From Gnetum montanum (Eukaryota; Streptophyta; Gnetopsida; Gnetales; Gnetaceae), in contig MNCI01034664.1 in assembly GCA_015680685.1 (NCBI GenBank), positions 463,757 through 527,756 on the forward strand: DNA of 64,000 nucleotides. The letters are read 5' to 3'. Of the stretch, positions 1 through 12,714 are shown piece by piece. The translations under genes were made by a program, and so were the position numbers. The notes under the pieces were generated by a model that was not told the DNA's origin, searched no databases, and saw nothing but the letters and a program-made list of their open reading frames with translations. Within the stretch, counting starts at the first letter, position 1. Each line of letters starts with the position of its first letter.

Positions 1-267
1 TCTTTATTGCCGTACACAACTTGGGTTCAGGTTACAAGCTGCTCGAATAAAGAGTCGTTCACTCTAGGACTCCTACTGCGGGCACATGGGAAAAATTCTA
101 ACTCTGGAGTGATCAATCTGCCAAAGCTTCGCTACTTCTAGCCAGGATTGGGAAATAAGGGAAGTGCCACCTCTTATTTATAGATATGGCGGCGGACCGC
201 GATATCGCGTACACGATATCGCAGGGAAAGATGCGATATCACGACACATGCAGGTCGCGTCTCATCA
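1..267 (-). repeat. Partial LTR (5' LTR or solo LTR), Athila/Tat-like, cut by the window edge
   Basis: This is the right-hand part of an LTR read on the minus strand. It ends CTCATCA at 261-267, the same terminus as the other LTRs here. A TATA-like box (minus strand TATAAATA) lies near 175-185 and an AATAAA signal (minus strand) near 2-8, in the expected U3-R order. It is closest to the RT-F LTR family because it shares GCGATATCGC palindromes (199-208 and nearby). The rest lies to the left of the window, so full element and solo LTR cannot be told apart. Confidence 0.85.
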
Positions 268-1269
268 CCAAGGGTGCCTCCCATATGGGTATGGAAACCT
301 AGAAATAGTCTTAGCTGAAGAGGGCTACGTTGCCTTTTGAAAATGGTAAAAAAAATTAAGAATTTTAATTAGAATGAGTGTCTTGAATTCAAGAATACAA
401 AAGGTAACCAATATAAATTTTTCCTCCTTCCCAACTGGTGTCGCCATTTACCACTAGTCCATTGTGGACACTGCCATAATGTACACTACTTGTAGCTACT
501 GAAGGAGGGAGAGAGAGAGAGAAGTGGCTAGATGGAGCCCGTTGATGTGTCTTTGATGCATAGATAGAACATGCCTTGTTGCCAACATGAGAGAGGAAAA
601 TTTGTCCCTATTTGAAGAACCCTACTATAGATGCACCACCTACCAAAAATAGAACGAAATTGTAGAATCCATGTCTCCAACTACTACTATGTACTATTAC
701 AACACCATAGCAGAGAGAGAGAAAACGAGCTGCCAGATCCTGTTGGTACGTGCTAGTAGACATGTTGTTGTCTCCAATCCTACATTTGTTACCATCACAG
801 GTCTACTATGAAAAGGGAAAAAAACCATTGCCTCTTGATTTCTTGCTAAGATTATTGACTATCATCTACATAGCTCTATCGTTGCTGACTATCATCCCAA
901 GAAAAATAGGAGAAGAGAGAGAGAAAAAACTATCATCCATTGATTTTTCAGCCCCTCAAGATCCCCTACCCATCTACATATGCCTCAATGGAGAAAGACG
1001 TAAATTTTTGGGAAGAGGACCTAATTTGTTAAGGAGGCCCTCACTCCCCCCCCCCCTCACCCCCTCTCGGGAGATCTCTACTTTATAGCTACCTATTAGT
1101 GATGTTTCACCTCCCCACAGGGTGATCCACCTTCTGGCACATAGATTCACTTTCCTACATGTCAGTTCACCTTCTTTCACATCAGTTCACCTTCCTGCAT
1201 GTTGGTCCACCTTCCCGCATGTTAACATTGCTTGGTGAAATAGTATATGATTTTACAAGACAGTTTTGT
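268..1269. other. Intergenic/unclassified stretch, no gene seen
   Basis: The stretch has GA-rich runs (near 507-522, 713-722 and 905-928), a C homopolymer near 1047-1055 and a minisatellite at 1124-1224. The open frames are short and of simple composition, with no recognisable domain. It separates the LTR at the window edge from the first recognisable protease residues of RT-D. It may be the remains of RT-D's missing gag and leader or of another insertion; I cannot assign it. Confidence 0.5.
1124..1224. repeat. Minisatellite, about five 20-21 bp units
   Basis: Five imperfect tandem units follow the pattern G(A/T)TCACCTTCCTGCATGTT, each with a CCACCTTC or TCACCTTC core followed by a GCATGT-like end. 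The spacing is 20-21 bp. No coding role is apparent. Confidence 0.75.
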
Positions 1270-4199
1270 TGATCATGGACTTGTGCAATAGCATGGGCAA
1301 GGTTGGCTACAATAGTATCTAGCAAACTTCCTAGTGATCCATTTAAAAAATTACAGTGTGAACTTCTTGATTATTATGGGGAGGGCTTGGCTAAGCACCA
1401 TTAATGCCAAGCTAGGAATCAAAAGCCTTTTCTTATAAATCTCTAAGGAGAATGAGTTTTATAAAATAGAGAAAAAGAGAGTTCAATACATCACGTACAT
1501 TGACATGAAATTCAAATACATTAAAATATAAGAAATCAAAAGCATGCATATTATAGAATGCAAGATGTGCGCCAAACCTACCAATATTCAAAGGTGCTTA
1601 TATACAACAATCACAAAACAAGAAGATGCCCATAGGCTAACTACCGACAACAACTCTAGTTCTAAAATATGCATGAAACTAGCAAATATCCTCACAAGTA
1701 CATATGTAGATAAGATAGATGAGATGGAGCCAACTCTCTAAATCCTAGCATAGAAAGAAATTAGAGATAGATTAGGAAGAGTTGAAAGTCCTTGATACCT
1801 CTAAATAGAAGCCCTTAGAGTTGAAATCCTTACCAACATCTTTAAAATATGCATTCTTAGATAATAAGAAGTTGGTAATCATAAATGTTCAACTCACCAA
1901 AGACTAGAGGGAAAAGTTGCTAAAAGAAGTTAACAAATGACCCATAGTCTTTTTCTAGTCATATGATGAGATAACAAGAATAGATCCACACATATTCCAA
2001 CATCAGATCTACACTAATTCTAATATTAAATCTAAGAGACAACCGTAAAAAATGTTGAATCCAAAGCTAAAATAGATTATTAGAATGGAAGTTAAGAAAC
2101 TTCTCAAGGTTGAGTTCATTTATTCAATAGTAAATAGTGGGGAGGTAATCCTACTTGTTATTGTACCTGAGAAAGGAGGGTAATGGAGAGCATATATATA
2201 GTTTAGGTTATTGAACATGGCCACTTTGAAAGACCATTTTTTATTATTATTTGTGGACTAAGTGTTGAACACTATTACAAGGTCCAACAACTACAGTTTT
2301 TTACATAGATATAGTGGCTACAATTAGATCCAAATCACTCTATAAGATTAAACCAAAATAACATTCACAAGTCCTTACATGACTTTTACATACAAAAAGA
2401 TGTCTCTTGGTCTTTACAATGCTCTTGAAACCTTCCAACACCTAGTCCTTCGTATCTTTCAATAGCAAATTAGTAGTGGTGTAGAACTCTTCATGGATAA
2501 CTTCTCCACCTATGGTGCTAATTTTGAACAAGCCTTTGGCTATCTTAACTAGGTACTAAAATAATGTATGAAAACAATCCTATAGCTCAACTGGCAAAAG
2601 AGTCATTCGATGGTCTAGGAGGGCACTATCCTAGAGCACCAAATTTTAGAAAAATAAATTGAGGTGGACCCTAAAAAGATTAGGATCATCCAAGGAATTA
2701 CTAGAAAACCTTAAATAGTTAAAGATGTGAAGTCATTTATTCGACATACTAGTTACTATAGGTATCACATTGAAAACTTCTCAAAAATTATCAAGCTACT
2801 TTTTGAGCTTACTAAGAAGGATGCAACATTTAAATGGACTAAGAAGTACAAATAAGCATTACAACATCTAAAGTAGAAGCTTGTAGAAACATCAATTCTA
2901 TATGCATTTGATTGGTCTAAACCTTTCCATATCATGAAAAATACATCTAATTATATATTAGAAGTAATGCTTACATAAATGGATGATCAAAAATACATAT
3001 ACTACATTCATTGTGTAAGCAGAAGCATTGTGGGTGCACAACTTAATTACACCACTACTAAAAGTAACTCATGGAAGTGTTGTATGATCTTGAAAAATTC
3101 AAGTACTATATGCTTAGATACCCAATTTTTATGCACATTGATCATAGTGCAATTCACTTCCTCATGAATAAGCCAACAATAAGCCCCCATATTATATGAT
3201 GGTTAGTGATCCTACAGGATTTTGATCTAATAATGATGAACAAAAAGGAAACCAAGAATGTGGTTTCTAATCATTTATCATAATTAATATGGGATAACAA
3301 GGCTAATGAAGAGCCTTTATCTAACCAATTTTCAAATAAGATTCTGTTTACTACGGTAACCAAAGTTTAAGCACTAAGGATTACAAATTGGTATGATGAA
3401 TCCCTCTCTTATCTACTCATAAAGGAGACTATTGTAGAATGGGACTATAGGAAGAAGTATAAGTTCCTCCATAAATTTAAATACTACTTCAAGATAGAGG
3501 AAACCTCTGTAAAATCTATGCTGATAGCTTAGTATGATGGTACATATCTAATAAAGATAAACTATGAGTCCTCTAGGATGCTCACAAGGGCCCTTGTAGA
3601 GGTCACTATGTATGAAGGAGAATGGCAATAAAAATCATGATGTTAGAATATTTCTAACCTACAATCTTCAAGGATTCCCACCATTTAGTCAATTCATACA
3701 AGTGATGTCAACAAGATAGAATGATGACAACCATAATGGAAGGTTCACAATAGTGAATCCAATCACTAGAGCCTTTCAACCTTTGAAGAATTAATTACAT
3801 GGGACCCATCACTTCCATATCCAATGGGAAGGCTTACATTATTGTTGTTATTGACTATTGTACTAAATGGGCTAAAGTTATAGTTGTTACTGACTATACC
3901 TTTTCCACTACAACTCAATTCTTTTAATAATAGGTGGCAATGTATTTATTGCATTAATTTTTGATAATAGAAACCATTTCACATATGCTATATTTTGCAA
4001 TTTGATGCAGTGTTTGTGAAACATAAACTTATGACTTCTTATCACCCACAAGCTAATGGATAAGCTAAAGTTATCAACATGGAGATCACAAGTATTTTGA
4101 CAAGAACCATTAGTAGATATAAGAAGGATTAGAGCATAAATCTCAATGATTCCCTATGAGCTTATTGCTCAACATGGAAACTACATATAGGCTAATCTC
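1270..4199 (+). pseudogene. pol: RT-D pol, 5' part: protease end, reverse transcriptase, RNase H, integrase start
   Basis: Every segment matches, in order, the minus-strand pol of RT-B. The protease tail with an IIMGRAWLSTI-like stretch is near 1370-1410. The RT palm segment, with an LKDHF...FVD and YSGY core, is at about 2205-2340, followed by MSLGLYNA-like sequence near 2400. The catalytic box reads FMDN near 2490-2500 instead of FMDD, so the second metal-binding Asp is lost. RNase H lies at about 2900-3200, including QLNYTTT, and the integrase core with VIDYCTKWAKV is at about 3800-3930. Many stops and frameshifts make it non-functional. Similarity to RT-B stops at about 4199, within the integrase domain. 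Confidence 0.85.
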
Positions 4200-5204
4200 T
4201 ATTGTCACATTTTAGCCATTACATGGAGTAGTGCTTAAGATAGTTGAGGTAAAGAATTGCATATGGCTCTAGGATAAAATATAATCTTATGTAAGAAAAG
4301 AACTTTTTATTTTAGAATAAGTAAGGACTTATAATTAATTAAATAAAAATCTCATGTCCTAATTATAATTTTGAGTTTAGACAAGTTTAAAGCCAACCTT
4401 AGTAGGAGCTATAATATGAATGAAGTGCAGAATTTAAGCTTGAAAGTAAAAGCTCATATATAAGTAAGAAAAGGGTTTTTGAGTTCTTACAAAAGAGCTT
4501 GTGGAATAGCATCAAAGATTGAATTATTTGGTTTATTTCTATTCACGATTCCCATGAATTTTAGACCATGATTACTCACATGATGATATTGAGCAAATTT
4601 TGTTGCATTGTATTTGTGTGAAAGAATGATCTAAGTGAAGATAAAATCTAGGGGAAGTTCCAATAGGGATCTTGTAAAGCTTAATGTCTTTATGATAAAT
4701 AGTTTTAAAAGTTGAGTGAGCAATCCCAAAATATCTTGCTCTATTAAGCTCATGAAGTTTCAAAGTTAGGGTTTTGAATTAACTTAAACATGGTGTAGAG
4801 AAGTTGTGTTAGCTATTGAAGGCAAAGCTTACACAAGTTTTAACTTAAGCATACACTTTTTTTGCTTACTAGTTAAGGTTAGAACATAAGAGATAGAATT
4901 ACAAAGCTTGAGAAATAGTTTTATCTTGATATAAGATTGGCATTAGAACAAATAGTTAAGTGTTAAGGAAAATCCTCATTTGAGAAAAAAGGAACTTGAG
5001 CTGAATCCCAAAAGGATTGATTAAAATATGTTAATACATCAGCTCATATAAAAAAAATTGGTCCAACAAAAAGTGTAAAAAACAACCCTACTAAGTTAAC
5101 TCTACTATGAAAGATCACAATGTTGGAAAATGGCTCTACAAGAAAAGTCCTTTTTAGGTTTCCCATGTTAGCTTCATGATGAAGATTTGTAAAGCTAGAA
5201 AGTA
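4200..5204. other. Left part of the 29-kb block, no gene seen
   Basis: AT-rich sequence with no open frame of known type. A TATA-like TATATAAG run near 4457-4464 and the position next to the block boundary would suit an LTR or leader. No matching copy was found at the right end of the block, so I leave it unclassified. Confidence 0.4.
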
Positions 5205-5707
5205 GCTTCATGAAATGACTCTACATGAAATTAATTGTTCATCTATTCCACATCAATACTAGAGGGAAGACATTGCTCATAGAGCCAACATTTAGCTTTA
5301 CAAAGTAAATTGGACCAAGTTATTTCATGTCAACTATGGAAAGAGAACATTGTTTGTATTCAAATCTAAAAACAAGTGTAAAATTGATTTTGACATGTCA
5401 ACTAATAGAGAAGGTTCATGAGGCTTAGAAGTCATTCTAAAAAGAAGCTCTATTAATCACGTTAGCACTTCACCATGTCATCTCATAAAGGTAGCTTATA
5501 GAACCAAAAAATGGTTTTATGAAGAACCTTTAGAAGTAGTAGAAATTTTCATCTAGATGAAACTTCATCATCTAGAGAACATGATCTCATAACGATGATA
5601 AGGATATAGTTCATCTAGATAACAAAATCCTATCTAGATGTTTCATCAACCATGTCAACATCTAGATGAAGCTTGTTTCTTCATCTAGATCAACATTGTC
5701 TCATTTA
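5205..5707. repeat. Unit X, first copy, flanking RT-A
   Basis: This roughly 500-bp stretch recurs at 9685-10280. It has repeated phrases such as GGTTCTATGAAGAAGCTCTA and CATGTTAGC, then a part with CATCTAGATGAAGC motifs. It ends ATTTA (5703-5707) directly before the RT-A left LTR, while the second copy ends ATCTA before the right LTR. No coding capacity was seen. Confidence 0.75.
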
Positions 5708-6620
5708 TGATGAGCAATGGAGAAATCCAAACCCAACCATAAAAGTCACAAGCTTTCATGCATGACTAGATCATAATCTATGGGAAAGGCAATGTAATTA
5801 TGCTAGCAATTAGTTTAAGTTTGAGACACTTGTCTTCCCACGTGAAGCTAGTAAAGTTTGTGTATGGTTTAGCTCATAGTGAGGTATATGATAATTGATG
5901 TTGTTGGGTCAATCCTACTCCTAGTGGACATGATGAAATGGAAATAGTTTCTAAGTCTAAGTAAAATAGTAAATGAATCTATTCTATCCTATGGTGATGA
6001 AAATCCATTCCTGATTTTCTATACATATCCTAGGCTTATGTAACTATTACTAGGATTACCAAGTACTTCGTTACTAGGAAAACTAAGCGATAATACTATT
6101 GGATTACCAAATGATCACACTTTATGTTCAAAATTAGTTGTACCCATTTCACATACTAACAACAGTAAAAGTAAAGTGCATTGAATAGTAAAACATTAAC
6201 TAGGAAAGCAGTAATTAGTAGTCTAAGTGAAAACAATAAACATTATTCTAAGTAAAGTAGTAAACTAGAAGAATGCTACAATAGTATGAAATAGCTCAAT
6301 CTTTATTGCCAATCATACTTGTTCCCCAGTACAAGATGTTTGAGTAAAGACTCCATTCACTAAATCACACTACACTACGAGCATTCACAATTATAAGTCC
6401 TTAACACTAAATTCACAAAAATAAATTGAAAGAGTTCTGTTACTATGGAATGAAACTTATTGTGGATTCGTGCGTCGAAGTGTTGTATTTATAAGTTAGC
6501 ATGCATCCCGTGATATTGTATATATAATGACATATCTTATGCTATGATATCAAATCTATGAAATCATAAATGTGATATTAGATATATGATATGATACCAA
6601 AAGAAAAATTAACTTTATCA
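5708..6620 (-). repeat. RT-A left LTR (3' LTR)
   Basis: 913 bp, starting TGATGAG at 5708 and ending TTTATCA at 6620. It aligns by eye along its length with 10281-11146. The U3 end is rich in GATATC/GATATTG-type short palindromes (about 6510-6600), decayed relatives of the GCGATATCGC motifs in RT-F. Confidence 0.85.
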
Positions 6621-6633
6621 CACCCCCATAACT
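6621..6633 (-). promoter_or_regulatory. RT-A polypurine tract
   Basis: The minus strand reads AGTTATGGGGGTG immediately before the 3' LTR. This matches the position and form of the tract in the other elements (T-TGTGGGGGTA). It would prime plus-strand DNA synthesis and it fixes the element's orientation. Confidence 0.75.
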
Positions 6634-6759
6634 AACTGAAAACTCATCCTCAAGTTACAATGAAATGAGGATAGAGTCCTTACAAAATTGGAACATAGAC
6701 TTACAAGACACAAGTTATGACAAAATAAACTAAAAAAACTTGATGAATCTTGATGTAGC

Positions 6760-8960
6760 CTAAGTAATGCAAGGTGATGGTGGCTCCTTCATCAATTTCT
6801 TTCCCTTGTCATCGGGCTTCTGAAATAGGTATTTGTTGACCAACACCTTAAACTTTTCTTCTTTCATTCTAGAATCATGTACCATCCATGCTTCTTTTGT
6901 AATGTGTGATGGAGTTGGTACATCCCATAGACATGGCAATTGTAGAAACATCTGATTGACTTTAATGTACCATGCCATGAACTACCGCATCTCTTCTTCA
7001 AATGCCCTAGCGATCTTGTGCAACTCTTGATAATGAGACATTTTTTTGGCCAAGTTCACTACAACATATTTCTATCCTTGGTAGCTAGCCTTAACTACCT
7101 CTAATTCAAATTTTACCACCTGAAGCTTCAGCAAATCATCTTTTCGATCTACAAACTCCTTTTCATATAATGCATATATGGTTGCTACTTGCTATTCAAG
7201 CTTATTTCTAGACCTACCTACTATTAACATGGCTAAGTTAGCATAATGAAGGTTAGCTAATACCATGTATTCTTCTAAATCTTCTATCTGCAAGTCTTTG
7301 TTTTTAATCTCCACTTGGTGGACATGAGCATAGCTATCCAAGATGGGATGTCAATATGGATTTTCTGCTGATATGGAATTGATCTGGGCATTTGTAGTCT
7401 AGATTTCCTTCTAATTGATTTTTTATACATGCCCACTTGATCATGGAAGTGTTCTTTGAGCCTTTCATGCTTCTTTGCTTCATTCTACCACGTGCTTATC
7501 TCAATAGTTAATTTCTATCTAATTGTACATACCTCCTTCATTGAGAGGGTTCTATTTTCTCTTGCTAAGCAGCTCATATCTTGGTTGATCTTTATCAGGT
7601 GTTCTCTCAACTAATGGATGCGCTTCTCAAGAATGTTCTTCTGCTTCTCTACATTAGTCAACCTGGTGTTGTCTATAGTGAGTTTATTGTTTCCTCATGT
7701 GTTGCAATGAGTGCAACATTTGAGTATCCCTAGCTCTAGTTAGATCCACTAGTGGCACAACAAGTACATTAAATTATTCCTTGATGTGATTCGTAATTAG
7801 TTCTACTAATCCGGTTGCATCCTAGTGTTGCATGACCATGACTATGGCTCCTTCTCTAGTTTCAAGCATCACTTGGAAAAATGTAGTATTTTTAGAAATC
7901 TTCTATAACCATTGGGCCTCTCCTCCTGACTGCAATGATATTTTTCCATTGATAAGATCTATGAAAACTGTTGGCTAAATGGAACTTTCAATGAATTTGT
8001 AGAGGTTGGCTTCCTCATGCGTTCCTCAACTGATAATCTCTGTAATTTGTTGCAGATGACTCATTGATGGTCTATAATCCTACTGTAATGGTGGTGGAAC
8101 CTACTATTACTATTGTTCTTGCTATTGTTTTTGCTCTTACTATTGCTACTACTCTTGTTGTTAACCATTGGATCCTACTTACTATTTTTGTATAGTGGTT
8201 TGTATGGTTTTCCCAGTGTCTATTTGTTCTTCCACCTAGTCCTTCTTTGATGTTGTTGAATTGATCATTTTAGCATAGGAAGTATTTTAAGCCTTCTTGA
8301 GGACGTCAATAGTGTACTCTAGGATTCTAACACATTTGCATAGCTTTTTGATGAGGAAAGGGAATGGAAGTATCTTGCCTTCTTTTTTTTAAACTACCTT
8401 TGGATCTCCATTAGGATTGCACTTCTTCTAGCCACATACATGGATAATCTATTTAATATTTTCATAGATAATAGGTAATGTGTGCTAATTTTGAAATAAA
8501 TTCTCTCTTAAAGAGTTAACTCATTATCCTTCTTGTCTTATTTATGATATGCCCTTCACAACCAAAGTTTTATGGTGTCTATATCTGATCTATTGGATAG
8601 ATGTGCTACTCTTTCCTCTTCATTCAGCACATTCAGGGCTTCAACTATCACCTTAATTGAATAAGAAATTGAGACTCCCTCAATATTAACTATGGCATCT
8701 TTCCCTTTGCTATGCCAGAATTAATAGGTCTCCCCCAAATACCATTCTATGCTATTTGAAAGTGTGGGCCATAAAAATGATGCTTGGAGTTATGTCCTCT
8801 TCACTTTTGACACAAATTCTATGAACAAGTCAAAGTTTAGCTCAACGATCATTGTAGTTAAGATTAATTTCTCTTGGATGGCTTGGAGGCAATTTGGTGA
8901 AAGTGTAAGGCACTATCATTATGCTTATGATTCTTCTACCTCCTTTTGGGCTAAATGTTT
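6760..8960 (-). pseudogene. RT-A third ORF, decayed
   Basis: Translated fragments match the third ORF of RT-B and RT-F in the same order. An N-terminal part near 8690-8830 has a WYLGETY-like segment, as in RT-F. A middle part near 8330-8400 has an ILPFPFLIKKLC segment. A C-terminal part at 6760-6978 has a LWDVPTPSHI segment matching LWDIPILSHI in RT-B. The FP-LI--LC core resembles the domain listed for plants as putative transposon protein (Pfam Transposase_32), but I could not search for it. Numerous stops break it. It lies between pol and the 3' LTR, where Athila elements carry an env-position ORF. Confidence 0.65.
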
Positions 8961-9684
8961 GGTAGCAAGAGTTTCTTGATGGATGTTGAAAGATTAAGCC
9001 TCCTACTCTACATGTTATGCTTGTGGATCTTGTTCTTTTGTGTGGCCTCTTATATGACCTTTGGGTCTTTTGCTCATTGATCCTTGTGTTGCTCCTCTCT
9101 TCGAGACCATCTATAATCATTAAGGATTTAGGAATTATTAAAATTTTTTCTCTAATTTTTATGACTCCTTTCCTTTCTCATACCTTAATTAGATCAAATT
9201 CTTAGCTTATTATGATTGCAAAGTTAGAGAAATTTTCAAAAAGAAACCCCATAGGTGTTAATTTCCTTATACCCATTCATAGTTATCCATTTTGCTCTTG
9301 TTTATAGCTCATAATAGTTGGTATGGTTTATTAAGAGAATTATTTAAGTATTTATAGCTTGATTTTTATCAAAAAGTTTTACTTTTTCCTTCATACTCAT
9401 CCTTATAACACCTTCCAAGCATTATAAAATTGTAACTTCAATTTTTGCAATATATTGCTAAGCACATCCCCATGACTAAGTTGAGAGATTTATGATCAAT
9501 AGGATTCAAGAATCGTGGAAATTGAAGCTAAGTGTAGAGTTATAAGTGTTGGAAGTTGGGAGGTCAAAGCTCAAAGTTCAAGAAAAATATGGCAAAAACT
9601 CTCCCCTCTTCAAAAGTTAGAAAATGAAAAATTTTGCTAAGTCCCCCATGGTAATGTGTAGCATAGTCAAATGATAGCATCATG
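8961..9684 (-). other. RT-A spacer upstream of the third ORF
   Basis: Non-coding sequence comparable in position to 50280-50640 in RT-F. Both contain a CCCCATGACTAAG-like phrase followed by a purine-rich stretch and CTCCCC. At about 9640-9685 the similarity to spacers ends and unit X begins, which marks a recombination junction. Confidence 0.45.
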
Positions 9685-10280
9685 AAATGACTCTACACAA
9701 AATGAGTTGTTCAACTATGCTACATCATTACTAGAGGGAAGACATTACTCGTGGAGCCAAAATTTGGTTCTACAAAGTAAATCGGACCAAGCTCTTCCAT
9801 GTTAGCTATGGAAAGAGAACATTGTTTATATTTAAATCTTCAAACAAGTGTAAAATTAGTTTTCAAATGTCAGCTCATAGAGAAGGTTCATGAGGCTTAA
9901 AAGTCATTCTACAAAGAAGCTCTATGAACCATGTTAGCCCTTCATCATGTTAGCTTATAGAGGTATCTTGTAGAATCAAAAGAATGGTTCTATGAAGAAG
10001 CTCTATGAATCACATTAGCACTTCACCATGTTAGCTCGTAAAGGTAGCTTGTAGAACCAAAAAAAGGTTCAATAAAAAAGCTTTACAAACCACATCAATG
10101 CTTTAGAAATAGTAGAAATTTTTAACTAGATGAAAATTCATCATCTAGATAACATGAGCTCATAAAGCTGATAAGGATATAGTTCATCTAGATAACAAAA
10201 TCCTATCTAGATGTTTCATCAACCATGTGAACTTCTAGATGAAGCTTGTTTCTTCGTATAAATCAACATTGTCTCATCTA
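9685..10280. repeat. Unit X, second copy, with an extra 80-bp repeat
   Basis: Second copy of the 5205-5707 sequence. It contains a tandem repeat of about 80 bp whose AAGAAGCTCTATGAA-type starts fall at 9914, 9995 and (diverged) 10075. The first copy of X has one unit fewer. It ends ATCTA next to the RT-A right LTR. Confidence 0.75.
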
Positions 10281-11146
10281 TGATGAGTAGTGGAGCAATC
10301 CAACACCCAACCATGCAAGTCATAGGCATTCACATGTGACTAGATCATAATCTGTTGATAAGGCAATGTAATTATGCTAGCAATTGGTTTAAGTTTGAGA
10401 CCGTTGTCTTTCCACATGGAGTTAGCAAAGTCTATGTGTATGGTTTAGCTCACAATGAGGCATGTGATAACTATGTTGTTGCACCATTGTTACTCCTAGT
10501 CAACATGATGAAATGGAAATAGTTTCTAAGTCAAAGAAAAATAGCAAAAGAATCTATTCTATCCTATGATGATGGATATCTATTCCTAATTTTCCATACA
10601 CATCTTGAACTTATGTAACCATCACTGGGATCACCAAGTACTTTGCTACTAGGTGAACCAAGTGATCATACTATTGGGCTACCAAGCGATGACACTTTAT
10701 GCTTGAAATTAGTTGTATCCATTCCACATACTAACAACAGTAAAAGTAAAGTGCATGGAATAGTAACACATTAACTAGGAAAGTAATAAGTAGTAGTCTA
10801 AGTGAAAATGGTAAAAGCTATTTTAAGTAAAGCTGTAAACTAGGAGAATGCTCCAATAGTATGAAATAACTCGATCTTTATTATTAGTTACACTTACCCC
10901 CAAGTACAAGATGTTAAAATAAAGACTCCATTCACTAAGTTACACTACATTGCAGGCATTCACACTTCTAAGTACTTAAGACTAAATTCATGAAAAAAAG
11001 TAAAAGAGTTGTATTTATAGGTTGGCATGCATCCTACGATATCGCATATATAATGATGTAGCTTGTGCTATAATATTGGATCTATGATATCATAGATGCA
11101 ATATAGAGTATACAATATCATATCCAAAGAAAAATTGACTTTATCA
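10281..11146 (-). repeat. RT-A right LTR, flanked as a solo LTR
   Basis: 866 bp, starting TGATGAG and ending TTTATCA. Perfect ATCTA repeats stand on both sides (10276-10280 and 11147-11151). No tRNA-Asp primer site lies to its left, unlike RT-B, RT-C, RT-E and RT-F. Confidence 0.85.
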
Positions 11147-12714
11147 ATCTACCACATCAACATTATCACATCTACAAGTAGATGAAGCTCCTTTCATCTA
11201 GATTAAGGTTGTTATATCTATCATGTAAGAATTTCTATGTCAACATTACCATATCAACAAGTAGATGAAGCTTTTGTCATCTAAATCAAGGTTGCTACAT
11301 ATACCACATTAGCAAATAGATGAAGCACATAAAACCAAGAATTAGATTTTTAAGATGATTCTACTTAAGCAGCTTATCAAGTGAAAAAGTAGTTGTACAA
11401 AATAATTCTCCAAAAAGAAGCTTATTTTCATTTCTACCACATAAGCTAATTAGCAAGATGAATTTGTAGAACCAAAATTTAGTTCTATGAAGAAGAGCTA
11501 AAATCATTCTATGAGCTACATCATCTTTAGTCATGTTAGCTTGTAAAGGAAGCTAGTAGAATTAGAATTGAGTTCATCAAAGAAACACAAAAAATGTTCT
11601 CCCAAGTTAGCTCTTTAGATGAAACAATTAGTAAAACTAAAAATTACAACAAAAAAAAAGAACTATAGAAAATGGCTCTACCACGTCAGTTCTTAATACA
11701 TTAGCTTGTAAAACTAGTTCACAGACCAAGATTTCCCATCTATGAGTGAACCTTACCATGCAAGCCTTACCACATTAGCCTATGCCACGTCAACTCTTGC
11801 CATGTTAGCATATAGATGAAGAATCTCAAGTTCACAAAAAAAACTTCATCTACCACATTAGTAGATTTTAGCACATTTTTCCATGTCAGTGTTCTGTCAC
11901 ATCTGCTCATAAAGTTAGTTCATAGAGCCAGATTTCAACTCTATAAAAGAGCATTACCACATTAGCATCCTCCATGTTAGCTCATAGAACCAATTCGTGA
12001 GGGTGAAATTTAGCTTTATGAATGGAACTGAAAATAGCTTGATTAGCCATGTAAGATCTAGACAAAGAAAAAGACTATAAAATTAAAAGGTGGTTCTATG
12101 GAATTAGCTTTTCAAGCTAATCAAAAACTCATTATATCATGTCAAAGCTCATTCCAAGCCCACAAAATATTACATTTCATGCACATGCACATCGTTTTTT
12201 TAATCTAGCTTGACAGGGGCAAGGTGTAGCTCACAAAACTAAATATTAGCCTTACTCTATTTTGCCACATTAGCGCTTTAATGAAGATTAACCAAAATAT
12301 CTCTACTAAAAAATGCAAAAAGGCTCTACTATTGATGACAACATGAAGGCTAAGTGAACATAGAATCAAAATGAAGCTAAAAACCACCATTAAAACATAG
12401 AGCCATCATGACAAAAACAAGCTATAATTTTGCAAATAAAACAAGGAGGAGTGGGAATTAAAGAGTTAACAAAAAGTCATTACATACTAGTACAAACAAG
12501 GTCATTTAAATTTGCTAATGATGATTACTAGGATTATGGCTAAATTGCTGAGGAAAAAACTTGGATTCAAGCCAACGTGAAAGTTTCTTTGATAGTTTCA
12601 ATAGATTCTCTAACTGAATCAATTGTAGGAGTAACAAGCACTCAAAGAAGTATTAACAAAGCTTGATAATGCTAAGCTAGATTCATGAATCAAGATATTA
12701 AAACTTTCCACAAT
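11147..12714. other. Middle part of the 29-kb block, non-coding and repeat-rich
   Basis: Continues the style of unit X, with CATCTAGAT-type and AGATGAAGC phrases, CACATTAGC and CATGTTAGC phrases, and GAACCAA/GGTTCTATG pairs up to about 12120. The open frames are short and of no known type. It is interrupted at 12714 by RT-C. Confidence 0.5.

Larger units (their letters stand above)
5708..11146 (-). mobile_element. RT-A: rearranged Athila-like element lacking gag and pol
   Basis: Two LTRs (5708-6620 and 10281-11146) are in the same orientation. A polypurine tract inside the left LTR shows the minus-strand direction. The interior holds a decayed third ORF and part of the spacer, then changes at about 9685 into a second copy of unit X instead of pol, gag and a primer site. 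Flanks are ATTTA on the left and ATCTA on the right. The right LTR alone is bracketed by perfect ATCTA (10276-10280 and 11147-11151), as a solo LTR would be. The present structure is best explained by rearrangement after insertion. Confidence 0.75.

Noticed and set aside
2581-2650. tRNA-like wording (TAGCTCAACTGGCAAAAGAG) inside RT-D pol
   Set aside because: It lies within the RT region collinear with RT-B and lacks a B-box partner or cloverleaf; chance resemblance.
5205-5707. CRISPR-like or satellite array in unit X
   Set aside because: Repeats are few, unequal and without uniform spacers, and the setting is a plant nuclear genome.
8749-9205. Plus- and minus-strand open frames near 9 kb
   Set aside because: They overlap the decayed third ORF and spacer of RT-A and show no similarity of their own.
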